Of a stretch of DNA of 47,042 nucleotides, positions 23,969 to 33,059 are shown piece after piece. The translations under genes were made by a program, and so were the position numbers. This DNA is from an uncultured Clostridium sp. (GTDB taxonomy: Bacteria; Bacillota; Clostridia; Lachnospirales; Lachnospiraceae). Within the stretch, counting starts at the first letter, position 1. Every line of letters begins with the position of its first letter. The stretch is from assembly GCA_900540335.1 (NCBI GenBank), contig UQFC01000006.1, forward strand, positions 1 to 47,042, in the 5' to 3' direction. The notes beneath the pieces were generated by a model. It saw only the letters and a list, made by a program, of their open reading frames with translations. It made no database searches and was not told the DNA's origin.

Positions 23969-24565
23969 CTATTCTATTTTCAGAAACAGACCGGCCTTCT
24001 TTAAAACCGGGCGGACTGCCATATAGACAACCACTACCACAATGGTTCCTGCCACTGCGTTAATCAAAGTAACTCCCGCAGCCCAGGTCGCCATAATTTT
24101 TGCCGCGTCAGACGGAATTCCCAGAATATAATTCTTGTAAAAATAACCTACAATGGGATCCATAACCACATTAAAGCCCAGAGACGCAATCGAGGCAATC
24201 AGGGACCATTTAAAAATGTAGCGTCCGTCATGCTCCTCTGTGATATGGGCAATTCTGTGCGCAATCCAGCCGGCAACCAGGCCGATGCAGAACTTCAGAA
24301 GAAAGGTCTTCGGTGCGCTGGTAATATAAACCGGATCCAGCAGATCGGCAATGGTCATGCCCAGAGAACCGGCCAGACCTCCGTACACGCCGCCCAGAAG
24401 CAGGGCTGCCAGAACGCAGAAAGCATTACCGATATGCAGAGCCACATAATCGCCTCCAAAGGTCGGGATCGGAATTTTCAGAAACGTAAATGCCACATAG
24501 CAAAGCGCTGCCATCAGCGCTGTCAGCACGATCCTGTATACCTTGTTGTCTGTCATATTCTTCAT
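23969..24565 (-). CDS. ECF transporter S component, substrate unknown
   Basis: S components bind a vitamin or similar compound in the membrane and work with a shared EcfAA'T energising module. The 198-residue protein has about six membrane segments. Family features are the N-terminal helix (YRIVLTALMAALCYVAFTFL), the HIGNAFCVLAALLLGGVYGG segment with Gly-rich turns, and ADLLDPVYITSAPKTFLLKF. AAAGGAG precedes the ATG by 9-10 bases. Substrate cannot be read from the sequence. The thiamine pyrophosphokinase gene next door makes a thiamine precursor worth testing, but no TPP riboswitch is present. Folate, pantothenate or another compound is equally possible. The energising genes are not in the window. 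Confidence 0.85.
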   Translation of the reverse strand: MKNMTDNKVYRIVLTALMAALCYVAFTFLKIPIPTFGGDYVALHIGNAFCVLAALLLGGVYGGLAGSLGMTIADLLDPVYITSAPKTFLLKFCIGLVAGWIAHRIAHITEEHDGRYIFKWSLIASIASLGFNVVMDPIVGYFYKNYILGIPSDAAKIMATWAAGVTLINAVAGTIVVVVVYMAVRPVLKKAGLFLKIE

Positions 24566-24602
24566 ACTCCGTCACTCCTTTTGTTTTCCTGTTGATGGGC
24601 CT

Positions 24603-24630
24603 ATGATAGCACGCATGTGGAATGACGCAA
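24603..24630 (-). promoter_or_regulatory. possible promoter of the ECF S-component gene
   Basis: TTGCGT (24625-24630) and TATCAT (24603-24608) are 16 bases apart on the minus strand. The -35 is weak and spacing is short, so this is tentative. No terminator separates the gene from thiN, so read-through is also possible. Confidence 0.4.
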
Positions 24631-24683
24631 ATATCCAGTTTTACACTTTTTAACCAGTCCAGTTTGTTTTTCGCCCTGAAATC

Positions 24684-25340
24684 TCAGTCGGATGACTCCA
24701 CGCAGATCAAAATTCCCTCCCGAAATTCCAGAACAGCCCGATCCTCTGCCAGCTCATTGCTGATGCAAAGACCTACCTCCTGGCCTCTCCGGATGGTTTT
24801 ATCCTGAAGGGGATAACGAAAACCTGTCAGAGTGATCCCTGTTACCTCCTCCGTATACGGCAGAAAGGAAACGTATTTTCCCCACAGATTTTTCCGGTAA
24901 AAGCTCTTTCCCTGATCCAGAAGATAAATCCTGTTCTGGGCATCCACCAGACTGGCGTCAATCCCCTTTTCCAGGCAGGCATAAAGAGCGTGGAGATTCC
25001 CCAGCATATGATCAAGACGTCCTCCTGTGGCGCCTAAAAACACCAGTCTGTCACAGCCCAGAGTCAGAGCGCGGCTTCTGGCCAGCTCCGTATCCGTCTC
25101 GTTTTTTTCCGGCTTATGCTGTTCCCACACAATAAACGGAAGACTTCTGAACCGGTCTGTCACCTCTTTCGAAACCGTATCAAAATCCCCCACAATATAA
25201 TCCGGCGTAATTCCGAGAGCCTCTGCCGACTCAAGCCCGCCGTCTACGGCAATGACTTTGTCAAAATGATCTTTTTCCAAAAAAGAGCGGGCGAAAGCCA
25301 GGTTCAGCTTCCCGCCCGTCAGAATCAGACATGATTTCAC
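24684..25340 (-). CDS. thiN: thiamine pyrophosphokinase
   Basis: ThiN makes thiamine diphosphate from thiamine and ATP. The 218-residue protein carries VIAVDGGLESAEALGITPDYIVGDFDTVS, read here as the family core at about 33-57, and later ETDTELARSRALTLG, FLGATGGRLDHMLGN and FRYPLQDKTI. The start overlaps the rpe stop by four bases (ATGA). It is the last gene of the long ftsK-to-thiN run, the same rsgA-rpe-thiN order as in Bacillus. Confidence 0.95.
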   Translation of the reverse strand: MKSCLILTGGKLNLAFARSFLEKDHFDKVIAVDGGLESAEALGITPDYIVGDFDTVSKEVTDRFRSLPFIVWEQHKPEKNETDTELARSRALTLGCDRLVFLGATGGRLDHMLGNLHALYACLEKGIDASLVDAQNRIYLLDQGKSFYRKNLWGKYVSFLPYTEEVTGITLTGFRYPLQDKTIRRGQEVGLCISNELAEDRAVLEFREGILICVESSD

Positions 25341-26002
25341 TTTTTCATCTCCTTAAAAATCTCGCAAAAAGCCGCTGTATTGGCTGCCGCATCCCCCTGA
25401 TAAACTGCAGATCCGGCAACAATAATATTGGCTCCTGCCTCCAGCACCTGACGTACATTGCCAAGTCCGATGCCTCCGTCCACCTGAATGTCCGTTTTCA
25501 GTCCTCTCTCATCCAGCATGGCGCGAAGACGTTTTACCTTTTCCAAAGCATAGGGAATAAATTTCTGTCCTCCAAAGCCCGGATTTACAGACATAATAAG
25601 CACCATATCCACTTCATCCAGAATCCATTCCAGAGTTTCCACGGGGGTCGCCGGATTCAGGGCAACACCTGCCTTCATGCCCAGATCATGAGTCTGGTGA
25701 ATGGTTCTGTCCAGATGTCTGCATGCCTCCTGATGAACACACAGCAGATCTGCGCCGGCCTTTTTCATATCCTCTGCATAACGTCCCGGCTCCTCCACCA
25801 TCATATGAACGTCAAACACCTTGTCCGTACAGGAACGGATGCTTTTTATAACCGGCATTCCAAAGGAAATGCTGGGGACAAACATTCCGTCCATTACATC
25901 AATGTGGATGTACTGAGCGCCTGCCTCTGCCACGGTCTTCACATCCTGTCTCAGATTTCCAAAATCAGCCGCCAGAATGGACGGCGCTAAAATATATTCC
26001 AT
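25337..26002 (-). CDS. rpe: ribulose-phosphate 3-epimerase
   Basis: Rpe interconverts ribulose 5-phosphate and xylulose 5-phosphate in the pentose phosphate pathway. The 221-residue TIM-barrel protein shows LAPSILAADFGNL, YIHIDVMDGMFVPSISFG, FDVHMMVEEPGRY, VLIMSVNPGFGGQKFIP and VDGGIGLGN, with the metal-binding His and Asp residues in place. AAGGAG lies upstream. Gene order with rsgA and thiN is conserved. Confidence 0.97.
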   Translation of the reverse strand: MEYILAPSILAADFGNLRQDVKTVAEAGAQYIHIDVMDGMFVPSISFGMPVIKSIRSCTDKVFDVHMMVEEPGRYAEDMKKAGADLLCVHQEACRHLDRTIHQTHDLGMKAGVALNPATPVETLEWILDEVDMVLIMSVNPGFGGQKFIPYALEKVKRLRAMLDERGLKTDIQVDGGIGLGNVRQVLEAGANIIVAGSAVYQGDAAANTAAFCEIFKEMKK

Positions 26003-26024
26003 TTTCCTGCTCCTTTTCCTTCTC

Positions 26025-26906
26025 TTAGTATTTTTTCCGGTTCTTCAGCTCCTGATAAAGCAAAACGTAATTATCATACCGGCTGCGGGCAATCTCTCCC
26101 CGTTCCAGGGCGGCCTTTACTCCGCAGACCGGTTCTCCTACATGAACACAGTCTGCCAGAAACCGGCATTCCGATTCAAATGCTTCAAATTCCGGAAAAT
26201 AGTATTTCAGCTTTTCCGGTTCAATTTCTTCCAGATACATGGAGCTGAAACCGGGAGTGTCCATCAGGTAAGTATCCCCCTCCACGCAAAACAGCTCCGC
26301 ATGGCGGGTCGTGTGTTTTCCTCTCTGGATTTTCTGGCTGATGCTTCCTGTCTCCATTTCCGCCTCCGGCTGGAGAAGATTGGTCAGAGAAGACTTTCCC
26401 ACCCCGGACGGGCCTGCCAGAATCGTCGTTTTCCCCTGAAGAAAGCTGTGAATCTCATCAAGCCCCGACTGACTGCGGGTGCTGGCTAACAGCACCTGAT
26501 ATCCGGCGCTTTCGTAAATATTCCGGAATTCCTCCTGTTTTCCCTCTCCATCCAGATCCGTTTTGTTGAAGCAAATGGTAACAGGGATCTCCTGGGCCTC
26601 CATCATAATCAGAAACCGATCCAGAAGATTGAAATTCGGTTCCGGCTGTGTCACTGCAAACACCACCAGCGCCTGATCTACATTGGCCGATGCAGGACGA
26701 ATGAGAACATTCTTTCTGGGCAGTATTTCATCAATACTGCCCTCTTTGCTCTCTTCATCCAGCACCGTAAACTTCACATCATCGCCCACAACCGGCTTGA
26801 TTCCCCGATTCCGGAAAATCCCTTTTGCCTTACATTCATAAACACGGCTCTGCCTGTCATGGACATAATAAAATCCTGCAATTCCTTTGATTATCTTTCC
26901 TGTCAT
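26025..26906 (-). CDS. rsgA: ribosome small-subunit GTPase RsgA
   Basis: RsgA checks late 30S ribosome maturation. The 293-residue protein has an N-terminal OB domain (to about 70) and then a circularly permuted GTPase domain in which CFNKTDL (G4) comes before GPSGVGKSSLTNLL (G1), followed by DTPGFSS (G3). The C-terminal zinc site is CRFLADCVHVGEPVC, with three Cys and one His, and the last helix has RYDNYVLLYQEL. It lies 14 bases after prkC. In related bacteria PrkC phosphorylates RsgA, which fits their adjacency. Confidence 0.97.
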   Translation of the reverse strand: MTGKIIKGIAGFYYVHDRQSRVYECKAKGIFRNRGIKPVVGDDVKFTVLDEESKEGSIDEILPRKNVLIRPASANVDQALVVFAVTQPEPNFNLLDRFLIMMEAQEIPVTICFNKTDLDGEGKQEEFRNIYESAGYQVLLASTRSQSGLDEIHSFLQGKTTILAGPSGVGKSSLTNLLQPEAEMETGSISQKIQRGKHTTRHAELFCVEGDTYLMDTPGFSSMYLEEIEPEKLKYYFPEFEAFESECRFLADCVHVGEPVCGVKAALERGEIARSRYDNYVLLYQELKNRKKY

Positions 26907-26920
26907 CTTTTATATCCTGT

Positions 26921-29173
26921 TTAATCCATCGGGAAAAACGTAAGCTTATATGTTTTGATCACCTGTCCGGAATTCACATCCACAATCTCCAGCTGTCCCT
27001 GATCGGTTCCGTCCATACTCTCAATACTGGTATAGTTAATGGGCAGGAGAACATCTCCTTTGACACTCATGGACTGGGTGAGAATCTTGTAAAGGGGATC
27101 CTCGTCTGTACCCTGGCGAAGGCGAATCATAACTGTAACACTGGAGCTTCCTGCTCCCGGTCCAATCAGACTGCTCAGATCATATACCTCGCTGATAGAG
27201 GCCACATAGCGCTGCTTGCGAATTTCCGGCCCGCTGCTGACCACATACCCCACCTTACTGCCCGGCTCCACCTGGGTTCCCGCCTCTACATCCTGACTGA
27301 TAACAGAACCCTTAGGCACAGTGTCGCTGCTTTCCTGGCTGGTTTCTCCCGGCTGAAGTCCTGCTTCTGCAATCAGAGCAATCACCTCTGTCTCCTGTTT
27401 TCCTACCAGATAAGGCACCGGAACCATCGCCACATGAGGGCCGCTGCTGACATATAACGTCACCGTTTCTCCCTCTTCAGCCAGTTCTGGCTCATAGCGG
27501 AGAATATCGCCTGCCGGAACAGTTTCGTTTTCCTCTTCCACAATTTTCACTTTTATATTCTTACTGAGGAGAAATTTCTCTGCTGTGGTGCTGTCTAACT
27601 TTCCGATTCCCAGATCAGTCAGATTCAGCTTGGAAGAACCGCTGCTGACTACTACCTGCACCGCTCCTCCCTTTAAAACCATTTCCCCGGGCAGGGGATT
27701 CTGTCTGGCTATCTTTCCCTTAGCCACATCATCAAAATTCTCGTAAGTCCGCTTCATATTGATGAAGCTCTGCTCCAGAGTAGCCTCTGCCGCATCTTCA
27801 TCCATTCCAATCAGATTCGGCATGGGAATCTGAGTCCCGTTTGCCTCTGCATTTTCCTGTGTTCCCGCAGCAACAGAGGTTTCTGTTCGGTTTCCTCCGG
27901 AAAAAATACCGGATCCTGACTGGAATACACCTCCAAGCTTGGTAAACACCACAAGCAGGACAGCCACAATAATAATGGCAACGAGAATTCCCGCTCCTGT
28001 TAAAAGCCGCTCAATTCCAGGATTCAGGTCATCGTCATCCTGATGTCTGTCCTTTTTTCTCGGACGGCGCTGTTCCCGCACCGCATCCTCCTCATTCGGC
28101 CTGTATCCTTCCTTCCTGCGGTTTCCCTCAGGCTTTCTGGAATCAGAAGAAATCCGCCTCATGGACGCTTCATCCTTCAGATCCGCTGAAAGATTTCTTG
28201 TCAGCTCCAGTTCCAGCTTGGAGCGATTCCATTCTTTTATCCGGTTCAGATCCTCTCCACGGATTTCTACCGTATTTCCCTCTACTGCCGGATCCATCCC
28301 GTGGACAGCTGCCGTCCGCCTGCTTTCCCGTTCTTCGGAGCGGGAAGTATCACTTTGAACCAGAACCCGGCGCAAATCCGCAATCACTTCATTGGCGCCT
28401 GCATATCTGCGTTCCGGCTTTTTTTCCGTACACTTCAGAATAATCCGCTCCAGTCCCTGGGGAATCTGGGGATTATAAACACTTGGCGGAACCATTGCAT
28501 CCTCTAAATGGGCAAGGGCAATGGCTACGGTATTTTCACCTTCATAGGGAAGACGCCCTGTCACCATTTCATACATGGTGATTCCCAGAGAATAGATGTC
28601 GCTTCGCTCATCGCTGAAGCCTCCTCTGGCCTGTTCCGGAGAAATATAATGGACAGAGCCCATGGCTGCGGAATTCAGTGTCTGGGCAGATACCGCTCTT
28701 GCAATGCCGAAATCCGCAACCTTCACCTTTCCGTCTCTGGAAATAATCATATTCTGCGGTTTGATATCCCGGTGAATAATATGCTGCTCATGAGCCGCAG
28801 CCATACCCTGGGCCACCTGAATGGCAATCCCGATGCTCTCCTTGATTTCCAGGCGTCCCTTCTTGGCAATATAGCTTTTCAGGGTAATTCCCTCAATCAG
28901 CTCCATTACAATATAGTGAAGCTTTCCCTCATCAATAACATCATATACACTGACAATATTGGGATGGGAAAGTCCCGCTGCCGCCTGAGCCTCCATTTTG
29001 AATTTGCTGACAAAATTCATGTCATTGCAGAATTCTTCTTTTAAAACCTTAATCGCTACCAACCGGTTCAGCTTGTGGCATTTTGCCCTGTAAACAACCG
29101 ACATTCCTCCAGAACCAATCTGTTCCTGTATCTCATAGCGATCCTGTAAAAATGTTCCGGGTCTCAGTATCAT
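26921..29173 (-). CDS. prkC: Ser/Thr protein kinase PrkC with PASTA repeats
   Basis: PrkC senses peptidoglycan fragments and phosphorylates cell-wall and translation proteins. The 750-residue protein has an intracellular kinase domain: GSGGMS at 20-25, Lys42, HRDIKPQN at 134-141 and DFGIAR at 154-159, all intact. A charged juxtamembrane region (about 275-390) is followed by a membrane segment at 391-412. Three PASTA repeats cover about 449-512, 515-578 and 583-648, and about 100 further extracellular residues complete the protein. The start overlaps the prpC stop as ATGA, so kinase and phosphatase are made together. Confidence 0.97.
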   Translation of the reverse strand: MILRPGTFLQDRYEIQEQIGSGGMSVVYRAKCHKLNRLVAIKVLKEEFCNDMNFVSKFKMEAQAAAGLSHPNIVSVYDVIDEGKLHYIVMELIEGITLKSYIAKKGRLEIKESIGIAIQVAQGMAAAHEQHIIHRDIKPQNMIISRDGKVKVADFGIARAVSAQTLNSAAMGSVHYISPEQARGGFSDERSDIYSLGITMYEMVTGRLPYEGENTVAIALAHLEDAMVPPSVYNPQIPQGLERIILKCTEKKPERRYAGANEVIADLRRVLVQSDTSRSEERESRRTAAVHGMDPAVEGNTVEIRGEDLNRIKEWNRSKLELELTRNLSADLKDEASMRRISSDSRKPEGNRRKEGYRPNEEDAVREQRRPRKKDRHQDDDDLNPGIERLLTGAGILVAIIIVAVLLVVFTKLGGVFQSGSGIFSGGNRTETSVAAGTQENAEANGTQIPMPNLIGMDEDAAEATLEQSFINMKRTYENFDDVAKGKIARQNPLPGEMVLKGGAVQVVVSSGSSKLNLTDLGIGKLDSTTAEKFLLSKNIKVKIVEEENETVPAGDILRYEPELAEEGETVTLYVSSGPHVAMVPVPYLVGKQETEVIALIAEAGLQPGETSQESSDTVPKGSVISQDVEAGTQVEPGSKVGYVVSSGPEIRKQRYVASISEVYDLSSLIGPGAGSSSVTVMIRLRQGTDEDPLYKILTQSMSVKGDVLLPINYTSIESMDGTDQGQLEIVDVNSGQVIKTYKLTFFPMD

Positions 29174-29913
29174 AAGCTCACCTCACTTATCTGCGGCTCT
29201 ATCAGGACAACGGAAATATTGTCCCTGCCGCCGTTTCGGTTCGCTGCTGCCACCAGGCTTTCTACCTTCTGCCGAATCCCCTCCTCAGAGCGGATAATAT
29301 ATTCAATTTCAAATTCATCCACCATGTTGCTCAGACCGTCTGAGCACATCAGCACATAGTCCCGGCTTTTTAATTTCAGTGCAAACAGGTCGATATCCAC
29401 CTCCCGCCCTGTTCCCACTGCACGGGTGATGATATTTTTCTTTTCTATGTAATCATGACTGCCCCTTTTCATCTTTCCAAGAGCAACCAGTTCCTCTACA
29501 TAGGAGTGATCCCTGGTCACCTGCTCCAGCTGCTCCCGCAGAAGATACAGACGGCTGTCACCGATATTTGCCACATAAAGCACATTTCCCTTAATGGTAG
29601 CCGCCACCAGCGTGCTTCCGGTTCCAATCAGATCCGGATTTTCACTGGCCGCTTCAAACAGTGCCCGGTTGACTGTGCGAATTCCCTCTTTCAGAATTCC
29701 ATGAACATCCCGATCCGGGTATTCATGGCTGAAAAACTGAACCAGATTCTCTATCACAAAGCGGGAAGCAAAGTCTCCTGCCTTATGTCCTCCCATGCCG
29801 TCTGCCACAAGAAACAGATTCTGCAGAGAGCCAATGGGTTCGGTTGAGGAAAATATCGAATCCTGGTTCATGCTGCGTACCTGTCCCACATCTGTAAGCG
29901 CGTAAGCATCCAT
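29170..29913 (-). CDS. prpC: PP2C-type Ser/Thr protein phosphatase PrpC
   Basis: PrpC reverses PrkC phosphorylation. The 247-residue protein has the PP2C metal motifs: TDVGQVRSMNQDS near the start, LFLVADGMGGHKAGDFAS, YVANIGDSRLYLL, LMCSDGLSNMV and NGGRDNISVVLI near the end. AAGGAGG lies 10 bases before the ATG and overlaps the end of rlmN. Confidence 0.97.
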   Translation of the reverse strand: MDAYALTDVGQVRSMNQDSIFSSTEPIGSLQNLFLVADGMGGHKAGDFASRFVIENLVQFFSHEYPDRDVHGILKEGIRTVNRALFEAASENPDLIGTGSTLVAATIKGNVLYVANIGDSRLYLLREQLEQVTRDHSYVEELVALGKMKRGSHDYIEKKNIITRAVGTGREVDIDLFALKLKSRDYVLMCSDGLSNMVDEFEIEYIIRSEEGIRQKVESLVAAANRNGGRDNISVVLIEPQISEVSL

Positions 29914-29919
29914 CCGTCC

Positions 29920-30966
29920 TCAGCCTCCTTTTTCTTCATCCATAAAGCTTTTTCGCAGCTGACCGCAGGCGCCGTTAATATCTCTTCCCATTTCCCGGCG
30001 TACCGTAACTGCGATTTTCTGGCTTTCCAGATAATGCTGAAAAGCCTCAATGGCACGGCGGTCAGACTGAACGTAATCCCTCTCCTGAATGGGATTCACA
30101 GGGATCAGATTCACATGACCGTGCATGCCCTTTAAAAGAGAAGCCAGGGCTCTGGCCTCCTCCAGATTGTCGTTGACACCGCTTACCAGACTGTACTCAA
30201 AGGTAAGCCTTCTCCCGGTTTCCTCAAAATACTCCTGACAGGCGTCCAGAATCTCCTGAATCCTGTATCTGTTTGCAATGGGCATCAGTGTTTTTCTCAC
30301 TTCATCATTGGGCGCATGCAAAGACAGGGCCAGCGTAACAGAAAGCCCCTCCTTCGCCAGTCTGCGGATTCCGGGTACAATGCCGCAGGTAGATACGGTG
30401 ATGTTGCGCTGGCTGATATTCAGCCCCTGCTCATGAGATATCAGACGGATAAAACGTACGACGTTGTCATAGTTATCCATCGGTTCACCGGATCCCATAA
30501 TCACAATATTGGAAACCCGCTCTCCGGTGTCGGCCTGAATGCGGTAAATCTGATCCAGCATTTCTCCTGCTGTCAGGTTCCGTTCCAGTCCATCCAGCGT
30601 TGATGCACAGAAACGGCAGCCCATTCTGCATCCCACCTGAGATGAAATGCATACGGAGTTGCCGTGATGATACTGCATCCAGACACTTTCAATGACGTTT
30701 CCGTCAGCCAGACGGAACAGATACTTTCTTGTTCCGTCAATTTTGGAAATCTTTACCTCCACCGGCTTTAAAGCCGTCAGAGTATACTGCTGACGCAGTT
30801 TTTCCCGAAGCGCCTTTGATACGTTGCTCATATCTTCAAAATCCGCTGCCAGCTTCTGATGAACCCACTGGTAAATCTGCCTGGCCCGGAAGGATTTTTC
30901 GCCCAGCTGTTCAAGCTCCTCTTCCAGTTCCTCTAAATACAGCGATTTGATGTCTTTTTTTTCCAT
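29920..30966 (-). CDS. rlmN: 23S rRNA/tRNA adenine-C2 methyltransferase RlmN
   Basis: RlmN is a radical-SAM enzyme that methylates A2503 of 23S rRNA and A37 of some tRNAs. The 348-residue protein starts MEKKDIKSLYLEELEEEL. It has the cluster motif CRMGCRFCAS and MGSGEPMDNYDNV. The two catalytic cysteines are expected near the cluster domain (VSTCGIVPG) and near the C-terminus (GACGQL), and both are present. A longer frame would run into rsmB and lacks a ribosome site. The chosen ATG has a weak GGGGAAAGAGA upstream. Confidence 0.96.
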   Translation of the reverse strand: MEKKDIKSLYLEELEEELEQLGEKSFRARQIYQWVHQKLAADFEDMSNVSKALREKLRQQYTLTALKPVEVKISKIDGTRKYLFRLADGNVIESVWMQYHHGNSVCISSQVGCRMGCRFCASTLDGLERNLTAGEMLDQIYRIQADTGERVSNIVIMGSGEPMDNYDNVVRFIRLISHEQGLNISQRNITVSTCGIVPGIRRLAKEGLSVTLALSLHAPNDEVRKTLMPIANRYRIQEILDACQEYFEETGRRLTFEYSLVSGVNDNLEEARALASLLKGMHGHVNLIPVNPIQERDYVQSDRRAIEAFQHYLESQKIAVTVRREMGRDINGACGQLRKSFMDEEKGG

Positions 30967-31006
30967 AAATCTATTCTCTTTCCCCAACTCTCTTTTCAAG
31001 CCCCTG

Positions 31007-32344
31007 TCACTCTGCTTTTTTGCGGAAGGCTGCAATGAAAAAGCCGTCACAGGGATGTTTTCCCGGCAGCAGCTGAAGATATCCCTCCTTAAGCGAGGAC
31101 TCCTGTACAGAACCGCCCAGCTCTTTTTCCAGGCTCAAAGGCTCGAATTCCGGAAATTCCTGCAAAATCCAGTCTCTCTGCTCCTGATTTTCCTTTCTGC
31201 TGATAGTACAGGTGCTGTAAATCAGCTTTCCGCCCGGTTTTACATACCGTCTGACTGCAGAGAGAATCTCTCTTTGCAGAACAGCCAGACTGTCTATCTG
31301 CTCCGGTGAAGCCTGATATTTAATATCCGGTTTTTTTCCAATGATTCCAAGACCGGAACAGGGCAGATCCGCAATAACAATATCCGCCTGATTTTCCCAG
31401 CGGGAATCAAATTCCCGGGCATCCCATACCTGGGCGCAGATATTGGAAAAACCGCTCCGTTCAATATTATCCTCAATCAGAGCCACCTTCTGCTCCGTCA
31501 GATCGCGGACTGTCACCAGACCTGTTCCCTTCAGACGACCTGCCAGATCCAGGCTTTTTCCGCCCGGCGCTCCGCACACATCAAGGATCTGATCTCCGGC
31601 ACAGGGAGAAGCCGCCTGCCCTACCAGAGCCGAGCTTGCATCCTGAACCTGAATCCAGCCCTTCTGAAAAGCTGACAGCGCCTCCAGATAATCATATCCG
31701 GAAATCAGAAGGCCATGGGCCGCCAGAGGACTTTTCTCTGCCGATACTCCCTCTTCCTTCAAAGAACTGCAGATCTCCTCCATGGAAGCCCGATCCAGAT
31801 TGCACCGGACAGAGGTAGGACGATCCTCCAGAAACGACCGGAGCATGGACTCTGTCGTCTCTGCATCATACTCTCTCTCCCACATGGAAATCAGCCAGGA
31901 TGGCATGGAATAACGCAGGGACAAATCTGAAAAATCAAAGCTGTCCTTTTCCCGGATAATGGTTCTTAACACACCGTTTACAAAGCCCTTCAATCCTGAA
32001 AACCGGCGGCGCACAGCAAGATTTACGGCTTCGCTGCATACCGCCCGGTCCGGAATCCGATCCATCCAGAAAATCTGATATACAGACATTCTCAGGATCG
32101 TCCGGATCACCGGCTTCATTTTCTCTACAGGAACCTTGGAGCATCGATTCAGAATCTGGTCAATGGTCATCCGGTATTCAATGGTTCCTTCTGTAATTCT
32201 CGTAATCAGAGCCCGATCCTGTTTTTCCAGATACTGGTATTTCTCCAGAGCCTGCCGCAGCACCACATGGCTGTAGCCGCCCTTTTCCAGAATCTCCATA
32301 AGAATATCGAGAATCAGCTCTCTGCTCTGCGTAGGCTTAGTCAT
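31007..32344 (-). CDS. rsmB: 16S rRNA m5C967 methyltransferase RsmB
   Basis: RsmB methylates C967 of 16S rRNA. The 445-residue protein has an N-terminal NusB-like RNA-binding domain (about 1-130) and a SAM-binding domain with VCGAPGGKSLDLAG, the first catalytic motif DLPCSGLGIIGKKPDIKY and the second STCTISRKENQEQ, each with its cysteine. The start ATG overlaps the yugP stop (ATGACTAA), with GGAGG 11 bases upstream. A longer frame would lie inside yugP. Confidence 0.95.
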   Translation of the reverse strand: MTKPTQSRELILDILMEILEKGGYSHVVLRQALEKYQYLEKQDRALITRITEGTIEYRMTIDQILNRCSKVPVEKMKPVIRTILRMSVYQIFWMDRIPDRAVCSEAVNLAVRRRFSGLKGFVNGVLRTIIREKDSFDFSDLSLRYSMPSWLISMWEREYDAETTESMLRSFLEDRPTSVRCNLDRASMEEICSSLKEEGVSAEKSPLAAHGLLISGYDYLEALSAFQKGWIQVQDASSALVGQAASPCAGDQILDVCGAPGGKSLDLAGRLKGTGLVTVRDLTEQKVALIEDNIERSGFSNICAQVWDAREFDSRWENQADIVIADLPCSGLGIIGKKPDIKYQASPEQIDSLAVLQREILSAVRRYVKPGGKLIYSTCTISRKENQEQRDWILQEFPEFEPLSLEKELGGSVQESSLKEGYLQLLPGKHPCDGFFIAAFRKKAE

Positions 32345-33056
32345 CGTCTCTGCGTCCTCCAAACAGCAAAACAAGCCGCAGCAGCTGAAGCAGAGATACT
32401 GCCACTGCCGCAACATAAGTCAGGGCTGCCGCGCCAAGTACCTTTCTGGTGCCGTCAACCTCCTGACCGGAAAGTATTCCCAGCTGATCAAGAAGGGTTA
32501 CCGCCCGTGAAGAAGCATTAAACTCCACCGGAAGGGTAATCACCTGAAACAGAAGAGCCAGGGTAAACATCCAGATACCCAGACGGATAAAAGGTGTCAT
32601 TCCAATCAGCAGACCAAGGATAATCAACGGCCAGGATAAGGTACTTCCCAGATTGGCCACCGGTACAAAGGCGGACCGCAGACGAAGGGGAGTATAGCCC
32701 ACATTGTCCTGAATCGCATGACCGCACTCGTGGGCTGCTACACCCAGAGCTGCTACTGAGGTCTGGGAATACACTGCCTGAGACAGATTTACCGTCTTCG
32801 TCCGCGGATCGTAGTGATCCGTCAGATGTCCCCGTACCTGACGCACGGTAACATCATAAATCCCCTGAGAGTGAAGCAGACGCATAGCAGCCTCTGCACC
32901 TGTCATTCCTGTCATGCTCCGCACCTGGGAATACCGGCGGAAAGTACTGTTCACTCTGGCCGATGCCCACATGGACAAAAGAGCCCCGATGATAATTAAA
33001 ATATATGTCGGATCCCACATCATTCGGTATCCGTATCCATAGCCGTAAAATGGCAT
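32337..33056 (-). CDS. yugP: membrane zinc metallopeptidase YugP
   Basis: YugP-type proteins are membrane metalloproteases of unknown substrate. The 239-residue protein has a membrane segment at about 18-32, the zinc motif HECGH in GVAAHECGHAIQ, and three further hydrophobic segments toward the C-terminus. A Tyr-Gly-rich start (MPFYGYGYGYR) is usual for the family. AAAGGAG lies upstream. It is followed with a short overlap by rsmB and preceded by fmt with a 3-base gap, so it belongs to the operon. Confidence 0.93.
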   Translation of the reverse strand: MPFYGYGYGYRMMWDPTYILIIIGALLSMWASARVNSTFRRYSQVRSMTGMTGAEAAMRLLHSQGIYDVTVRQVRGHLTDHYDPRTKTVNLSQAVYSQTSVAALGVAAHECGHAIQDNVGYTPLRLRSAFVPVANLGSTLSWPLIILGLLIGMTPFIRLGIWMFTLALLFQVITLPVEFNASSRAVTLLDQLGILSGQEVDGTRKVLGAAALTYVAAVAVSLLQLLRLVLLFGGRRDDD

Positions 33057-33059
33057 GCT

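Noticed and set aside
24566..24683. Possible TPP riboswitch before the ECF S-component gene, given thiN beside it
   Set aside because: The conserved TPP motifs (CUGAGA and the pyrophosphate-site segment) are absent from this short gap.
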